From the NCBI GenBank assembly GCA_047501485.1, contig JAZDRN010000003.1:124001-188000 (forward strand): a stretch of 64,000 nt of DNA, written 5' to 3'. Source of the stretch: Ancrocorticia sp047501485 (GTDB taxonomy: Bacteria; Actinomycetota; Actinomycetes; Actinomycetales; Actinomycetaceae). The notes under the pieces are model-generated. The model ran no database searches. It had not been told where the DNA came from and saw only the letters and a list, made by a program, of their open reading frames with translations. Both the position numbers and the translations under genes were made by a program. Shown piece by piece: positions 17,113 to 27,713 of this stretch. How positions within the stretch are numbered: position 1 is the stretch's first letter; every line of letters starts with the position of its first letter.

Positions 17113-19628
17113 TCATTCCGTAGCCAGGGCAACCACCGGTGAGGTGCGTGCGGCGCGGCGTCCCGGCAGCCACGAGGCCACGATGGCGCTGAGGATCGCG
17201 ATGACGATCACGCCGAGGATCTGCAGCCAGGGAATGACGATCACCGTCCGTTCGACCTCCACGGGCAGCGCTAGCGTTCCCGCCGCTCCGAAGAAGATCC
17301 CCAGTACGACACCGACGAGAGCACTGGTCAGAGCCACGTAGACGGCTTCCAGCGCCAGCATCCGCTGCATCTGACGGCGGGTGAGCCCCAGTGCCCTGAG
17401 CAGGCCGTTCTCGCGCGTCCGCTCGATGACGGAGAGGGAGAGGGTGTTGGTCACCCCGACGAGCGCAACCAGCACGGATACCGCCAACAGCCCCACGATC
17501 ACGATGAGGACAGCATTGATCATCGAGGTGTACATGGCCCGTTCGGCGGCTGCACCGCCGACATCGAGGTTGTCGTCCAGCGAGGTGATGGCGTTCTGAA
17601 CGCTCGTGACATCATCGGTGTCCGTCAGGCGGAGCGGGATCTGGTAGAGCTCGGCCTGCGGCTCAAGCTTCTCCAGCGTTCCCGCCGAAACCATCAGCGT
17701 CCCCGCTTCCAGGTTGTCGGACCAGGCGATCTCCAGGTCCGCGCACAGGGAGGCCTGCGAACACACCCGCAGGTAGCCGTTGGAGGTATCCAATCCCAGG
17801 TAGTCCGGGGTGGCCTCGCTCATTTCGATCGCTTCGTCGGAGAGCACCGAGACCTCGGAGTGGGAGACGGCGTTCAGGTCGGGTTCCCCGAGAACGGTCA
17901 CCGCGGGGTTGCCTTCGTCTCTGCTGGTCGTGTCGATCCCGAGAGTCAGGGAGCCATCCTGCGCCGTATAGGCGCTGCTCCCATGAATCTCGGTGACGGC
18001 GTCGACGCCGTCGACGGCCTCGACCAGGTTGAGCAATTCTGGCGCTATGGTGCCGGAGTTGCTGGTGACGACGAGGTCGAAGGGGCGCTTGGAGTCGACT
18101 TCGGTCAGGAGAGTCTCACGCATCGAGCTCGCGGCGACGGCCATCGTGGCGATGAGGGTGACACCGATGACGATGGCGGTACCGGTGGAGGAGGTGCGTT
18201 CGGGATTGCGCAGAGTGTTGGTCCGGGCCATCTGGGCTACGACGCCTCGTCCAGGTTTGCCCAGTCCGTGTGCGAGTCGGGGAAGTACCACGGACACCAC
18301 GAGCAATGCCCCGATCAGGCATACCACCCCGGAAAGGAAGGCGAGCAGGAAACCGGACTCGTCCCCGGTGCGGATGCCCAGGTAGAGGCCGGCCCCCGTC
18401 AGCAGAACGATGACGATACCGGCGATGAGGCGCTTGCGATGCGATGAGCGTGCGGAGACGCCGCTCTCATCGACGGGAGCGAGAGCGGCGATGGGAGGGA
18501 TTCGGGTCACTCCCATCGCTGGACGTGCTCCTGCCGCCAGAGTGATGAGGGCGCCGAGCAGCCAGACGATCGCTATGTGCAGAGGATTCTGCATCGCCAC
18601 AGCCTCGCCGAAGGAATCGGCGATGTCCATGACAACCAGGCCGATGGCGCTCAGGAGTACACCGATGAGGACGCCCACGAGAGACGAGACCGCCCCGACG
18701 ATCGCAGTCTCGCGTAGTACGAGCGAACGCACCTGCTTGGCACTCGCGCCCAGGGTGCGCAGCAGCGCGAGTTCGCGGCGGCGCTGCTGGAGCACGATCT
18801 GGAAGGTCGTGGAGACCACAATGGCGGCCACCGCCAGAGCGATGACGGGGAAGACGAGCATCATGGCGGTGAGCGCGCCCTGGTTCATCTTCATATTGCC
18901 GAGGTTCTCCGCGATGGCGGCCTCCCCGGTCTGGGCGGACAGCGAGTCCCCGAACTCCTCTTCGATCTGTTCGACGAGCGCTTCCTGTGCGGCGACGTCT
19001 GGTGTGGGGTCGGCTAACGCCACGAACAACGAATAGACCCCGGAGGGATCCAGTGCGGCGGGAGCCGCATAGATTCCCGAACTCAGCCCGTTGAGGGAAC
19101 TATCCGGTTCGGCGACGATCCCCGTGACGGTGAAATCCTGGGCCGGACCCTCGGACCATTGATCCCGCACGCGGATCGTATCCCCGGCCTGAGTCCCCAG
19201 CTCCTCGGCCTGTGAAGCGGTGAGGGCCAGTTCGGCGCCCCGCTGCGGAAGCGTTCCCGATATCAGCTCCGGCTGCGGGAAGGGAGTGGGATTGACCGGG
19301 GAGACCGAACCGGAGATACGGGCACTGTCAGAACGCAGCTCCCAGTAGTTGTAGCTCTCCTGGCCGATGCCGGCCACGCCGTCCAGCTCGGAGAGCGGCT
19401 CGGAGTAGTTGGAGAGAGCGTCTTCGGAGCCTGTTTCGACGGTTTCGTTCAGTGTGACGACGGCGGCCACCCCGGCGTAGTGCTCGTCGACCGATTTCGT
19501 GAGCGATGCGTTCATGCCCGCTGAGAATGCGAGTGCTATCACCACGAAAGCCATGGAGATAGCCACGGCCAGACCGGTGGCCACGTAGCGGCGGGCGTGG
19601 GAGCGGACGTTTGCGCGCAGGAGCTCGT

Positions 19629-19632
<4 letters not shown>
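17113..19632 (-). CDS. FtsX/MacB-like ABC permease with duplicated domains
   Basis: An 839-residue permease with two FtsX-type repeats. A membrane helix at about 15-38 precedes an extracytoplasmic domain (about 45-250). Three helices at about 255-280, 308-335 and 350-368 follow, then helices at about 408-425, 432-460 and 490-505. A second extracytoplasmic domain spans about 510-710, and three final helices lie at about 715-740, 765-790 and 800-825. This is the common ten-helix actinobacterial FtsX layout for export or envelope processing. Its ATG overlaps the stop of the ATPase gene by 4 nt. Residues such as LLRTLGASAKQVR and LLRALGLTRRQMQRM before helices are typical of the family. The cargo is unknown. 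Confidence 0.88.
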
Positions 19633-20378
<746 letters not shown>

Positions 20379-20435
20379 GTCTATCATTTCATCCAAGAAC
20401 ACCGGCGATTGCGATGGGGTTGCCTATCGCAGCTG

Positions 20436-20453
20436 GGTAGAGCTGGCTCTACC
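20436..20453. promoter_or_regulatory. Shared 18-bp operator-like dyad, copy 2
   Basis: GGTAGAGCTGGCTCTACC, identical to 13348-13365, between the leftward ATPase gene (start 20378) and the rightward kinase gene (start 20560). Confidence 0.65.
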
Positions 20454-20559
20454 TGCCGCGATGGAGCGATGATCCGCGCTAGCAGGGCCGATGGCCGGAA
20501 AGCTTTCTCGGGCCGTGCACTAGGATGAACAGGGAATCAGGGGCGGGAGGTAATGGCGC

Positions 20560-21567
20560 ATGGAGCGACGGCGACGAGATCGGAACCTCCCCTTGCGGGC
20601 CAAAGATCTCAGCCCTGAGGAGCGGACCTCGATGCGCTACATCGTCCGGCCTCTGCTGTGGGTCTTCGCCTCCGGATTCGCACTGCTCGCCGTACTGTAC
20701 CTGTGGTTGGCGGGCTTCATATGGACCTGGGGACTGGATACCCTGCTGGTCCTCTTCGGGCTGCTCGTGCTCGTCATCTACGGCCCGGTGTCCGTTCTGC
20801 ATTCGGTGCGCAAGATGGCGCGAAGGATCCATAAGCTGTACGTGCCGGAGGACTATCTGGTGCGGGACCCGGTATCCGTTGCTGAGCTGACCGAGTCCCG
20901 CCGCGAGATCGTGGCGGCGTTCGAGATCGAGCGGCGCCGTATCGAACGGGATCTGCATGATGGTGCCCAGCAGTACCTCGTGATGGCGTCGATGGATGTG
21001 GGCGAGGCCGACCTTCTGCTCGATTCCGCGGTGGTGGATGGTCAGGTGGTCCCTGAGAAAATGCACGCGGTGCGGGAGCTGCTGGGCAAAGCCCAGAACG
21101 ATGCCGATGAGGCCCTGCGTGCTCTGCGGCATACCGTGGCTGGAATCCACCCGAAGGTGCTGTCGGATCTGGGGTTGGAGGCTGCGGTTCGCAGCCTGGC
21201 CGCCGAAAGCCCCCTGGAGGTCTCCGTACGGATACCCCATCCATTGCCGGCGATTCCCGAGGGCGTGATCGCTGCAGGATATTTCCTCGTTGCCGAGGCG
21301 CTCACCAACGCGGCCAAATATGCTCCCGGGTCGCGCGTTTCGGTGCTTCTGGCGGCCGACGACGACCTGTTGCTTTCCGTGGTGGACGACGGGCCCGGTG
21401 GAGCCGTTGTGCACCCGGATCACGGGCTGGCGGGGATGAAGGAGCGGTTGGCCGCCTTTGGAGGCACTTTCACGGTGATGAGCCCTCCGGGTGGGCCGAC
21501 AAGCGTGACCGGACGGATTCCGCTCCTGCTGCGCCGAGGAGAATTCGGTGTGGTTGTCAACGAATAA
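20560..21567 (+). CDS. Sensor histidine kinase, HisKA_3 type
   Basis: A 335-residue kinase with only two membrane helices (about 30-52 and 58-80) joined by a very short turn, so it has almost no extracytoplasmic sensor. The cytoplasmic part begins with a charged stretch; phosphoacceptor H133 is in RIERDLHDGAQQYLVMASMD. The ATPase domain has LVAEALTNAAKYAPG and DHGLAGMKERLAAFGG. Such short kinases often sense through a partner membrane protein, and the divergent ABC/FtsX transporter is a good candidate (inference). ATG 20560 has GGGAGG upstream. The regulator gene follows after 9 nt. Confidence 0.9.
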   Translation: MERRRRDRNLPLRAKDLSPEERTSMRYIVRPLLWVFASGFALLAVLYLWLAGFIWTWGLDTLLVLFGLLVLVIYGPVSVLHSVRKMARRIHKLYVPEDYLVRDPVSVAELTESRREIVAAFEIERRRIERDLHDGAQQYLVMASMDVGEADLLLDSAVVDGQVVPEKMHAVRELLGKAQNDADEALRALRHTVAGIHPKVLSDLGLEAAVRSLAAESPLEVSVRIPHPLPAIPEGVIAAGYFLVAEALTNAAKYAPGSRVSVLLAADDDLLLSVVDDGPGGAVVHPDHGLAGMKERLAAFGGTFTVMSPPGGPTSVTGRIPLLLRRGEFGVVVNE

Positions 21568-21576
21568 GGAGAAAAC

Positions 21577-22239
21577 GTGAAGCTGATTGTCGCGGACGAT
21601 TCGGCGCTGTTCCGTGAGGGTCTCATCGGATTGCTGGAGCGGCAGGGCCACGAGATACTGGCGCAGGCCGCCAGCGCCCCGGAGCTGACGGCGATGGCGC
21701 GGGAGCAGCACGCCGACGTCATCATCACCGATGTCCGGATGCCCCCGCAGATGACGGACGACGGCCTGCGCGCAGCCGTGCAACTGCGTGAGACGCAGCC
21801 GGAGACCGGCATCATGGTGCTTTCCCAATACGTGGCCCCGGCGTACGCCACCCAGCTCTTCGAGCCTTCGGCGCCCACCGAGGGAGTCGGCGGCCTGGGC
21901 TACCTGCTCAAGGACCGCGTGGCACGTGTTGCGGATTTCATCCGGTCGCTGCAGGTGGTGGCTGCCGGTGGCGTCGTCGTCGACCCGGAGGTCGCGGCAT
22001 CGCTGGTGCACGGGCGTCCGAGCCGACTCGATGCCCTGTCCCCGCGCGAGGTCGAGGTGCTGGAACTGATGGCTCAGGGTCTGTCCAATCAGCAGATCTG
22101 CGATAGGCTCTACCTTTCCGCCGCTGCGGTATCCAAACATGTGGCTGCCGTCTTCTCGAAACTGGGAATGGCTCCGAACGAGGAGAACCGGCGCGTGCGG
22201 GCGGTGCTCGCCTACCTCACGGAGGTCCAGGGAAGGTGA
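21577..22239 (+). CDS. NarL-type response regulator
   Basis: A 220-residue regulator with a GTG start behind AAGGAG. Receiver: D7-D8 in VADDSA, phosphoacceptor D52 in VIITDVRMPPQMTDDG, conserved Lys in GYLLKDRVARV. LuxR helix-turn-helix at about 148-210 (LSPREVEVLELMAQG, then AAAVSKHVAAVFSKLGM). It shares its layout with the regulator at 49135, so the two pairs look paralogous. Likely targets include the divergent ABC operon and, through the shared dyad, the one at 13290; this is inference. Confidence 0.9.
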   Translation: MKLIVADDSALFREGLIGLLERQGHEILAQAASAPELTAMAREQHADVIITDVRMPPQMTDDGLRAAVQLRETQPETGIMVLSQYVAPAYATQLFEPSAPTEGVGGLGYLLKDRVARVADFIRSLQVVAAGGVVVDPEVAASLVHGRPSRLDALSPREVEVLELMAQGLSNQQICDRLYLSAAAVSKHVAAVFSKLGMAPNEENRRVRAVLAYLTEVQGR

Positions 22240-22287
22240 GTCTTACGAGAGTCCGGGAAAGGTGACGCGGGAAGAGGTTGAACAGAC

Positions 22288-23058
22288 GTGTTGAGTGAAC
22301 TCGCCTGGTACGTTCCCGTTCTGTTGGCCGGCGCCGCGTTCTTGGCCGGTTTCGTCGACGCCGTCGTGGGCGGAGGCGGGCTGATCCAGCTTCCGGCCCT
22401 GCTCATGGTCCCGGGTTTCACGCCGGTGCTCGCGGTGGCGACCAACAAGGTCGGTTCGATAGCGGGTACCATCACCAGCTCGATCACCTACTGGCGCAGG
22501 TTGAGACCGGATCTGCGCGTCGCGCTACCGATGGCGGTGCTGGCATTCGCCGGTTCGTACGGCGGGGCGATCGTGGCGAAGGAGCTGCCCACGGGCGTCT
22601 TCACGCCGATCATCCTGGTGGCGCTGATCGTGGTCCTGCTCTTCACCATCTTCAAACCTCGTATCGGATCCGGTAACACGGAACGGCTCTCGCTGGGGCT
22701 GGTGCTGGCGCGCTGCCTGCCTTTCGGTGCGGTGGTCGGATTCTACGACGGCGTCATGGGGCCCGGGACCGGCTCGTTCCTGGTTCTCGGCATCGCCGCC
22801 CTGGCGCATTTCACCTTCCTCGAGGCCAGCGCGAGCGCGAAGATCATCAACACGGCGACGAACCTGGGGGCGCTGGTGTTCTTCGTGCCGCAGGGATTGG
22901 TGGTGTGGTCGGTGGGCCTGCTGATTGCCGTGGCGAACATGGTGGGAGGATATGTGGGTGCTCGCACGGCGGTGAAACTGGGAAACGGCTTCGTGCGGTT
23001 GGTGCTCATCGTGGTGGTGACCGCACTGCTGCTCAAGCTTGCGCTGGATATGCTGTAG
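22288..23058 (+). CDS. TSUP (TauE/SafE) family membrane transporter
   Basis: A 256-residue membrane protein with about eight hydrophobic segments in two repeats. The family repeats are visible: AGFVDAVVGGGGLIQLPALL near residues 14-33 and GFYDGVMGPGTGSFLVL near 152-168. TSUP proteins move small anions or sulfur compounds such as sulfite, sulfoacetate or taurine; the substrate here is open. GTG 22288 follows a moderate GAAGAGG site. It lies 48 nt past the response-regulator gene and could be in the same transcript. Confidence 0.88.
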   Translation: MLSELAWYVPVLLAGAAFLAGFVDAVVGGGGLIQLPALLMVPGFTPVLAVATNKVGSIAGTITSSITYWRRLRPDLRVALPMAVLAFAGSYGGAIVAKELPTGVFTPIILVALIVVLLFTIFKPRIGSGNTERLSLGLVLARCLPFGAVVGFYDGVMGPGTGSFLVLGIAALAHFTFLEASASAKIINTATNLGALVFFVPQGLVVWSVGLLIAVANMVGGYVGARTAVKLGNGFVRLVLIVVVTALLLKLALDML

Positions 23059-23154
23059 GCGCGCTGCTCTACTTCTCTGTTCCCCGTGGACGCCCGGTTT
23101 GGGCTTCGCGGCTCTCTGGCCGAGATTCTCCGGGGCGGCAGGCTCGGTTTTCGA

Positions 23155-23160
23155 TACGCT
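23155..23160 (+). promoter_or_regulatory. -10 box TACGCT, possible leaderless start
   Basis: TACGCT stands 8 nt before ATG 23169 and no Shine-Dalgarno sequence is present. Confidence 0.35.
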
Positions 23161-23168
23161 GAGGATCG

Positions 23169-23813
23169 ATGCGATACATACTCTTCGACCTCTACGGTCT
23201 GTTCTACAATCTGAAGTCTCCGCAGCTGTTCGCGGTCATCGCAGAGAGGGTGGGCGCGGACCCGGAGAAGCTACGCCCGCTGTTTTCGCGTACGTACCGT
23301 CCCGACTACGATGCCGGGTTGTTGAGCGCCGAGGAGTATTGGCACCTCATTGGCGCCGACCTGGGTATCGAGATCGATTGGCGCGACGCCGTCTCCGCTG
23401 AGATAGAGACCTTTGCCGGCGTGAAGGAAGAGATGGTGGACTTCTTGCGCGAACTGCACGGCGCGGGAATCGCCGTCGGCCTACTCTCCAACGAGCCGTT
23501 GGAACTGACGCGGCGCACGCGGACCAGGGAATGGGTTCGTCTGTTCGAACCCGCGATGTTCTCCTGCGAGATGGGGAGGATCAAACCAGATCCGGCCATC
23601 TTCGAGCTAGCGCTGGAGCGGATACGGGCCGTGGTTGGCGAGGATCTGCGGCCCGAGGACGTACTGTTCACCGACGACACCTTGCGTAATATCGAGGTGG
23701 CCCGTGATCTGGGTTTCATGGTGCATCACTTCGACGGGGTCGACGGGCTGCGCGCGGCCGTCGCCGCCGCGGGTTTCACCCTGCCGACACGGGGCGGCGT
23801 CTCTCTCGCCTGA
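23169..23813 (+). CDS. HAD-superfamily hydrolase (YihX/epoxide-hydrolase-N-like)
   Basis: A 214-residue HAD protein with the small helical C1 cap (about 15-90). Nucleophile D7 is in LFDLYGLFYN; the position two residues on, often Asp in phosphatases, is Tyr, as in the YihX/soluble-epoxide-hydrolase-N group where this site varies. Motif II is LLSNEP (about 103), motif III Lys is in GRIKPDPAIFE (about 137), and motif IV is LFTDDTLRNIEVA (about 167). Probably a sugar-phosphate or related phosphatase. It is followed by hrpB after 66 nt. Confidence 0.82.
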   Translation: MRYILFDLYGLFYNLKSPQLFAVIAERVGADPEKLRPLFSRTYRPDYDAGLLSAEEYWHLIGADLGIEIDWRDAVSAEIETFAGVKEEMVDFLRELHGAGIAVGLLSNEPLELTRRTRTREWVRLFEPAMFSCEMGRIKPDPAIFELALERIRAVVGEDLRPEDVLFTDDTLRNIEVARDLGFMVHHFDGVDGLRAAVAAAGFTLPTRGGVSLA

Positions 23814-23879
23814 CCCGGGGGTGCGTCTCGGTACGAGTACGCTGGCAGAGTACGTTGGCGGTGGGAGGATGGCGACACG

Positions 23880-26456
23880 ATGAACCCGAAGCTCAACGAG
23901 CTTGTGACCAATCCACCGGACCTGCCCGTCGCTCGCAGACTCGGCGAGGTGAGGGAGGCACTGCGGGATGGCGCCGTGGTGGTCCAAGCGCCTCCCGGGA
24001 CAGGGAAGACCACCCTCATCCCGCCGTTGGTCGCGGACTATCTTCACAGCGAACATTCCGGGGCTTTGGATCGCCGTGACAAGCCCCGGGTGATCGTCAC
24101 GCAGCCGCGCAGGGTTGCCGCTCGTGCTGCCGCTCGAAGGATCGCCTCGCTTCTTGGGGAGGAGGTGGGCCAGAGCGTCGGCTTCTCCGTTCGAGGCGAG
24201 AGCAAGTCCGGGCCGGGGACCCTCATCGAGATGGTGACGCCCGGAGTGCTGGTGCGCCGCCTGCAGCGCGATCCCGAGTTGCCGGGTGTGGGAGCCATCG
24301 TCCTTGACGAGGTGCATGAGCGCCAGTTGGATTCCGACCTTGCGATGGCCTTCGCCGTCGATGTGCGTGAGGCGCTGCGCGAGGATTTGCTGTTGGTTGC
24401 GATGTCCGCGACAGTGGCCGCGGAACGGACAGCTACGCTTATCGGTGGACAGATCGTGGATATCCCCGGAGATATCTTCCCAGTCGACATCAGGTGGGCA
24501 CCGCCCGCCCGCGGGTCCGAGGCTTTGGGTGTCGTGGGTCAGGGCACGGGTGTGCGGCGAGAGTTTCTCACCCATGTGAGTTCTGTGGTGCGCAGGGCGC
24601 TGGACGATGTACCTGCGGGAGACGTGCTGGTATTCGCCCCTGGCGTGCGGGAGGTCGAGGAGATCGCGGGGCAGCTGAGCGGCTGCGGAGCTGAAGTGGA
24701 TCGCCTCTACGGTTCGCTTCCAGCGCGCGAACAGGATCGGGTACTGGGCCGTGCTGCACAGGGAACCGGGACCGGCGTAGCCGATTGGACCATTGGGAAG
24801 GGCGGTCTGGAAAGCGCCGCACGGCGGGTTGTGGTGACCACCTCCGTCGCCGAGTCCTCCCTCACCGTCCCGGGAGTGCGCATCGTCGTCGATGGCGGGC
24901 TGTCCCGTGAGCCGCGCACGGACTATGGGCGCGGCATCAGCGGCTTGGTGACCGTCCACTCGTCGCAAGCCGCGGGAACCCAGCGGGCGGGACGAGCTGG
25001 GCGTGAGGGGCCCGGAACCGTCTACCGCTGCATGGACGAGATATCTTGGGTGCGGCGGCCAGCTCAGGCGGAGCCGGAAATCCGCACGGCCGACCTTACG
25101 GGGTTCGTGTTGGAAGCCGCCTGCTGGGGTGCGGCGCACGCGCGAGGTCTCGCTCTCCTGGATGAGCCGATTCTAGCGGCGGTGATGGCCGCTGAGGATC
25201 TCCTCGTCTCCCTCGGTGCTCTCGACGGCGAGGGCAGGCCAACGCCTCTGGGGCAGCAGCTCGCTCAGATGCCCCTCGCGCCTCGCCTCGGCAAGGCGCT
25301 CATCGTCTCGGGAAACCGACTCGGCGTGGAGATCTGCGCTCTCCTCGAAGAAGAGCTACGAATCCCCGGTGCGGATCTGGCGGGAGGCTGGCGGCGTGCC
25401 AGTGCCTCGTCCGCGGCATGGAGGCAGCAGGTTCGCCGTCTGGAGAGGCTCGTCAAAACGGCCCCGAAGGAAGAGCAGAGGCGGGCGCGGGCCGCCGGAG
25501 GGGACGAGGAGATCGCCGTCGTCGTCGCCTCGGCATACCCGGAACGGTTGGCGCGGATGAAGCCCGGCGGTAAGCGCTATCTTCTTGCGAATGGAACGGG
25601 CGCCGTCTTGCCCGAGCATTCCACACTGGAGGGCGAGAAGTGGCTTGCTATCGCCCAGTTGGACCGCCCCCAGGGACGTGCCGATGCGGTGATCCGTGCG
25701 GCCGTGGCGCTGGACGAACCCCTCGCCCTGCGCCTTGGCCAGGCCCAGATGCGCAGCCACGATGAGATCGTGATGAAGAACGGGCGGCTGTATCAGCGGG
25801 CCACGCGCGCGCTGGGAGCCATCGAGTTATCGGCGCAGGATGTGCCCTGCTCCGACGCGGAGGCAGCCGGCCATTGGCTGGCGCAGGAGATATCCGCCGG
25901 TCGCTTTGCGCTGTCCTGGAGCGAAGAAGCCCTCCAGTTGCGCTCGCGAATGGCGTTCCTGCACGCCACCGTGGGTGAGCCGTGGCCCGACGTTTCGCAC
26001 GAGGCCCTTGCCTCGCGACTGGACGAATGGGCGGGATTGGAGATCGGCCGGTTCGTGAGCGGAGGCAAGCTCGGCGAGGTGAAGGCGGGCCAGCTGGAGC
26101 GCCTGTTTCCCTGGCCCGATGCCCTGCGTCTGGACGAGCTGGCTCCGGAACGCATTGAAGTGCCCACCGGGCAGACCAGACGGGTGGCCTATTCCGATGG
26201 CCGCCCGATGGTGCGGCTTCGCGTGCAGGAGGCCTTCGGATGGACCGAGACCCCGAGGCTGGCGGGAGTGGCCGTCACGCTCGAGCTGCTCTCCCCGGCC
26301 CAACGCCCGTTGGCGGTCACCGACGATCTGCAGAGCTTCTGGGCGGGACCGTACAAGCAGGTCCGGGCGGAGATGCGCGGCCGCTACCCGCGGCACCCAT
26401 GGCCTGAGGACCCCGCCCATGCGGCACCGACCCGGCGCGCGAAGCCGCGCAAGTGA
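23880..26456 (+). CDS. hrpB: DEAH-box ATP-dependent RNA helicase HrpB
   Basis: An 858-residue SF2 helicase. Walker A APPGTGKTTLIPP (about 37-49), DEVH box in IVLDEVHERQLDSDL (about 141), motif III SATV (about 178), and motif VI QRAGRAGREGPGTVYR (about 362-377) are all present. The HrpB-specific C-terminal region follows, ending in a basic tail (PTRRAKPRK). Length fits HrpB (about 810-860). The cellular role of HrpB is poorly defined; an RNA-linked function is assumed from the family. The start ATG 23880 has GGGAGG about 12 nt upstream. It converges with the L7/L12-like gene with one base between the stops. Confidence 0.93.
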   Translation: MNPKLNELVTNPPDLPVARRLGEVREALRDGAVVVQAPPGTGKTTLIPPLVADYLHSEHSGALDRRDKPRVIVTQPRRVAARAAARRIASLLGEEVGQSVGFSVRGESKSGPGTLIEMVTPGVLVRRLQRDPELPGVGAIVLDEVHERQLDSDLAMAFAVDVREALREDLLLVAMSATVAAERTATLIGGQIVDIPGDIFPVDIRWAPPARGSEALGVVGQGTGVRREFLTHVSSVVRRALDDVPAGDVLVFAPGVREVEEIAGQLSGCGAEVDRLYGSLPAREQDRVLGRAAQGTGTGVADWTIGKGGLESAARRVVVTTSVAESSLTVPGVRIVVDGGLSREPRTDYGRGISGLVTVHSSQAAGTQRAGRAGREGPGTVYRCMDEISWVRRPAQAEPEIRTADLTGFVLEAACWGAAHARGLALLDEPILAAVMAAEDLLVSLGALDGEGRPTPLGQQLAQMPLAPRLGKALIVSGNRLGVEICALLEEELRIPGADLAGGWRRASASSAAWRQQVRRLERLVKTAPKEEQRRARAAGGDEEIAVVVASAYPERLARMKPGGKRYLLANGTGAVLPEHSTLEGEKWLAIAQLDRPQGRADAVIRAAVALDEPLALRLGQAQMRSHDEIVMKNGRLYQRATRALGAIELSAQDVPCSDAEAAGHWLAQEISAGRFALSWSEEALQLRSRMAFLHATVGEPWPDVSHEALASRLDEWAGLEIGRFVSGGKLGEVKAGQLERLFPWPDALRLDELAPERIEVPTGQTRRVAYSDGRPMVRLRVQEAFGWTETPRLAGVAVTLELLSPAQRPLAVTDDLQSFWAGPYKQVRAEMRGRYPRHPWPEDPAHAAPTRRAKPRK

Positions 26457-26457
26457 A

Positions 26458-26832
26458 TCAGCTCCAGGCCGAGCTTGCGTTCCAGCCGGTGGTGGGAGCG
26501 CTTCCGCCCGCCCCCGCACGATCCACCAGCTCCTTCGCCTCCTTGAGACCCAGACCTGTTGCCTCCCGAACCAACTTGATGGCCTCGATCTTCTTTCCGG
26601 CGGCGAGGGCTTCCTGAGCCCGTGGCGGAAGCGCCCCGGCGCCTGCCGGGCCGGCCGAAGGAGAGACAGGCGGTTGCCCGTACGCGAGGCCGGACGGTTG
26701 CCCGTACGTGAGGCCGGTCGACGGTGGGGCTACACCCGCCTTGGCGGCCAGCTCGTTGACGAGGGCGCGCTGCTGGGCCACTTCCCGCTCCAGTGCGACG
26801 AGGCGGTTGTACAGTTCGCGTTTACTGGTCAA
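26458..26832 (-). CDS. Ribosomal L7/L12 C-terminal-domain protein
   Basis: A 124-residue protein in three parts. Residues 1-32 are a charged, probably coiled-coil helix (YNRLVALEREVAQQRALVNE). Residues 33-70 are Gly/Pro/Ala-rich with GLTYGQPSG and GLAYGQPPV repeats. Residues 72-106 match the L7/L12 C-terminal fold: EALAAGKKIEAIKLVREATG then LGLKEAKELVDRA. Such stand-alone domains occur in actinobacteria and are not ribosomal L7/L12 itself; their role is unclear. The gene is the last of three overlapping leftward genes. Confidence 0.75.
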   Translation of the reverse strand: MTSKRELYNRLVALEREVAQQRALVNELAAKAGVAPPSTGLTYGQPSGLAYGQPPVSPSAGPAGAGALPPRAQEALAAGKKIEAIKLVREATGLGLKEAKELVDRAGAGGSAPTTGWNASSAWS

Positions 26833-27235
26833 GGTTCATTCCGATCTCGTCTGCGTTGGCGGCGATCTGCCGAATTGTTCGAGCGACGATAGAGAACGGC
26901 GTTTCCTCGATCGGAAGGGTTGCTCGCAGCGCCATGAATCCGCCGTCGATCACAACGCCGCCGTCGAGGAATTTAGCGGACTCCTCCATCGTTTCCTGTA
27001 GCTGGTGCCGAGTCGGGTTCTCGAGGATGGGGGCGGTGATGTAGGCGATCTGTCCCAGATCCTGCACGGGAGCATAGGCGATGACGATCTCCTGCTCGCG
27101 GTTCTCGGCCTTCCATTTGACGTGCAGACGCATCGCCCCGGTCCCGGTCTCCTCCGCGTCGAAATTTCCGACGAGGGCATCCTGCAAGGTGGCCCAATCG
27201 GAGATGATCCGGTCTCTCTTCTTCCGTCCGAACAT
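26822..27235 (-). CDS. Conserved-looking hypothetical protein
   Basis: A 137-residue soluble protein, not recognised with confidence. It begins with a basic MFGRKKRDR, then has a mixed alpha/beta pattern (VKWKAENREQEIVIAYAP, DLGQIAYITAPIL), resembling YbjN or secretion-chaperone-like folds in outline only. Its end overlaps the L7/L12-like gene by 11 nt, and its ATG shares one base with the stop of the gene upstream (TGATG). This tight packing indicates one operon and probably a joint function. Confidence 0.65.
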   Translation of the reverse strand: MFGRKKRDRIISDWATLQDALVGNFDAEETGTGAMRLHVKWKAENREQEIVIAYAPVQDLGQIAYITAPILENPTRHQLQETMEESAKFLDGGVVIDGGFMALRATLPIEETPFSIVARTIRQIAANADEIGMNLDQ

Positions 27236-27627
27236 CAGGCCTCCCGGGAAAGTGCGAGTGCTTCGGCGGTGACAAGCCGAATGCAGGCGGTCAGATGGTC
27301 CCGTACCAGGTGGGAAAGGGGCAGGGCTTGATGAATATGGATCAGCCCGTTCATGAGACGGAGCGAACCCAGCGGAAGTTCATCGGCTTGGCCGGCCAAA
27401 GCGGCCAGATCGCGGTCCTCGGCCTGACCGATGGGCGAAGCGACATGGACGATCTCGTGGTCAGGAGCAGCGGTCGACTTGCCGTGCCAGACCATGGCGG
27501 GGTGGATGGCGTCCTGTATCTCCAACCGCAGGCGAGCGTGGATACGGCTCGAATCGTCGGAGTTGAAGTTCTCCAGCACGAAGGCCAGGCACTGTTCCCA
27601 CGACATCGCTGAATCGGCTTGCGGCAT
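27235..27627 (-). CDS. Hypothetical protein, first gene of three-gene operon
   Basis: A 130-residue soluble protein of unknown function. The ATG at 27627 has a strong GGGAGGAA site; the open frame upstream to 28353 is a shadow of the permease gene. Acidic N-terminal part (SWEQCLAFVLENFNSDDSS) and a C-terminal helix-rich part (LMNGLIHIHQALPLSHLVRD). Size and context suggest it is related in structure to the next protein (137 residues), but I could not confirm this. No signal peptide or membrane segment. Confidence 0.65.
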   Translation of the reverse strand: MPQADSAMSWEQCLAFVLENFNSDDSSRIHARLRLEIQDAIHPAMVWHGKSTAAPDHEIVHVASPIGQAEDRDLAALAGQADELPLGSLRLMNGLIHIHQALPLSHLVRDHLTACIRLVTAEALALSREA

Positions 27628-27713
27628 CCGAATTCCTCCCGGTGTTGGTGTGCCCCTAGCGTAGACGGTTCGGGCCGCGATAGGCCACCGGGCGTGTTGG
27701 CGGCGTGGGGGTT

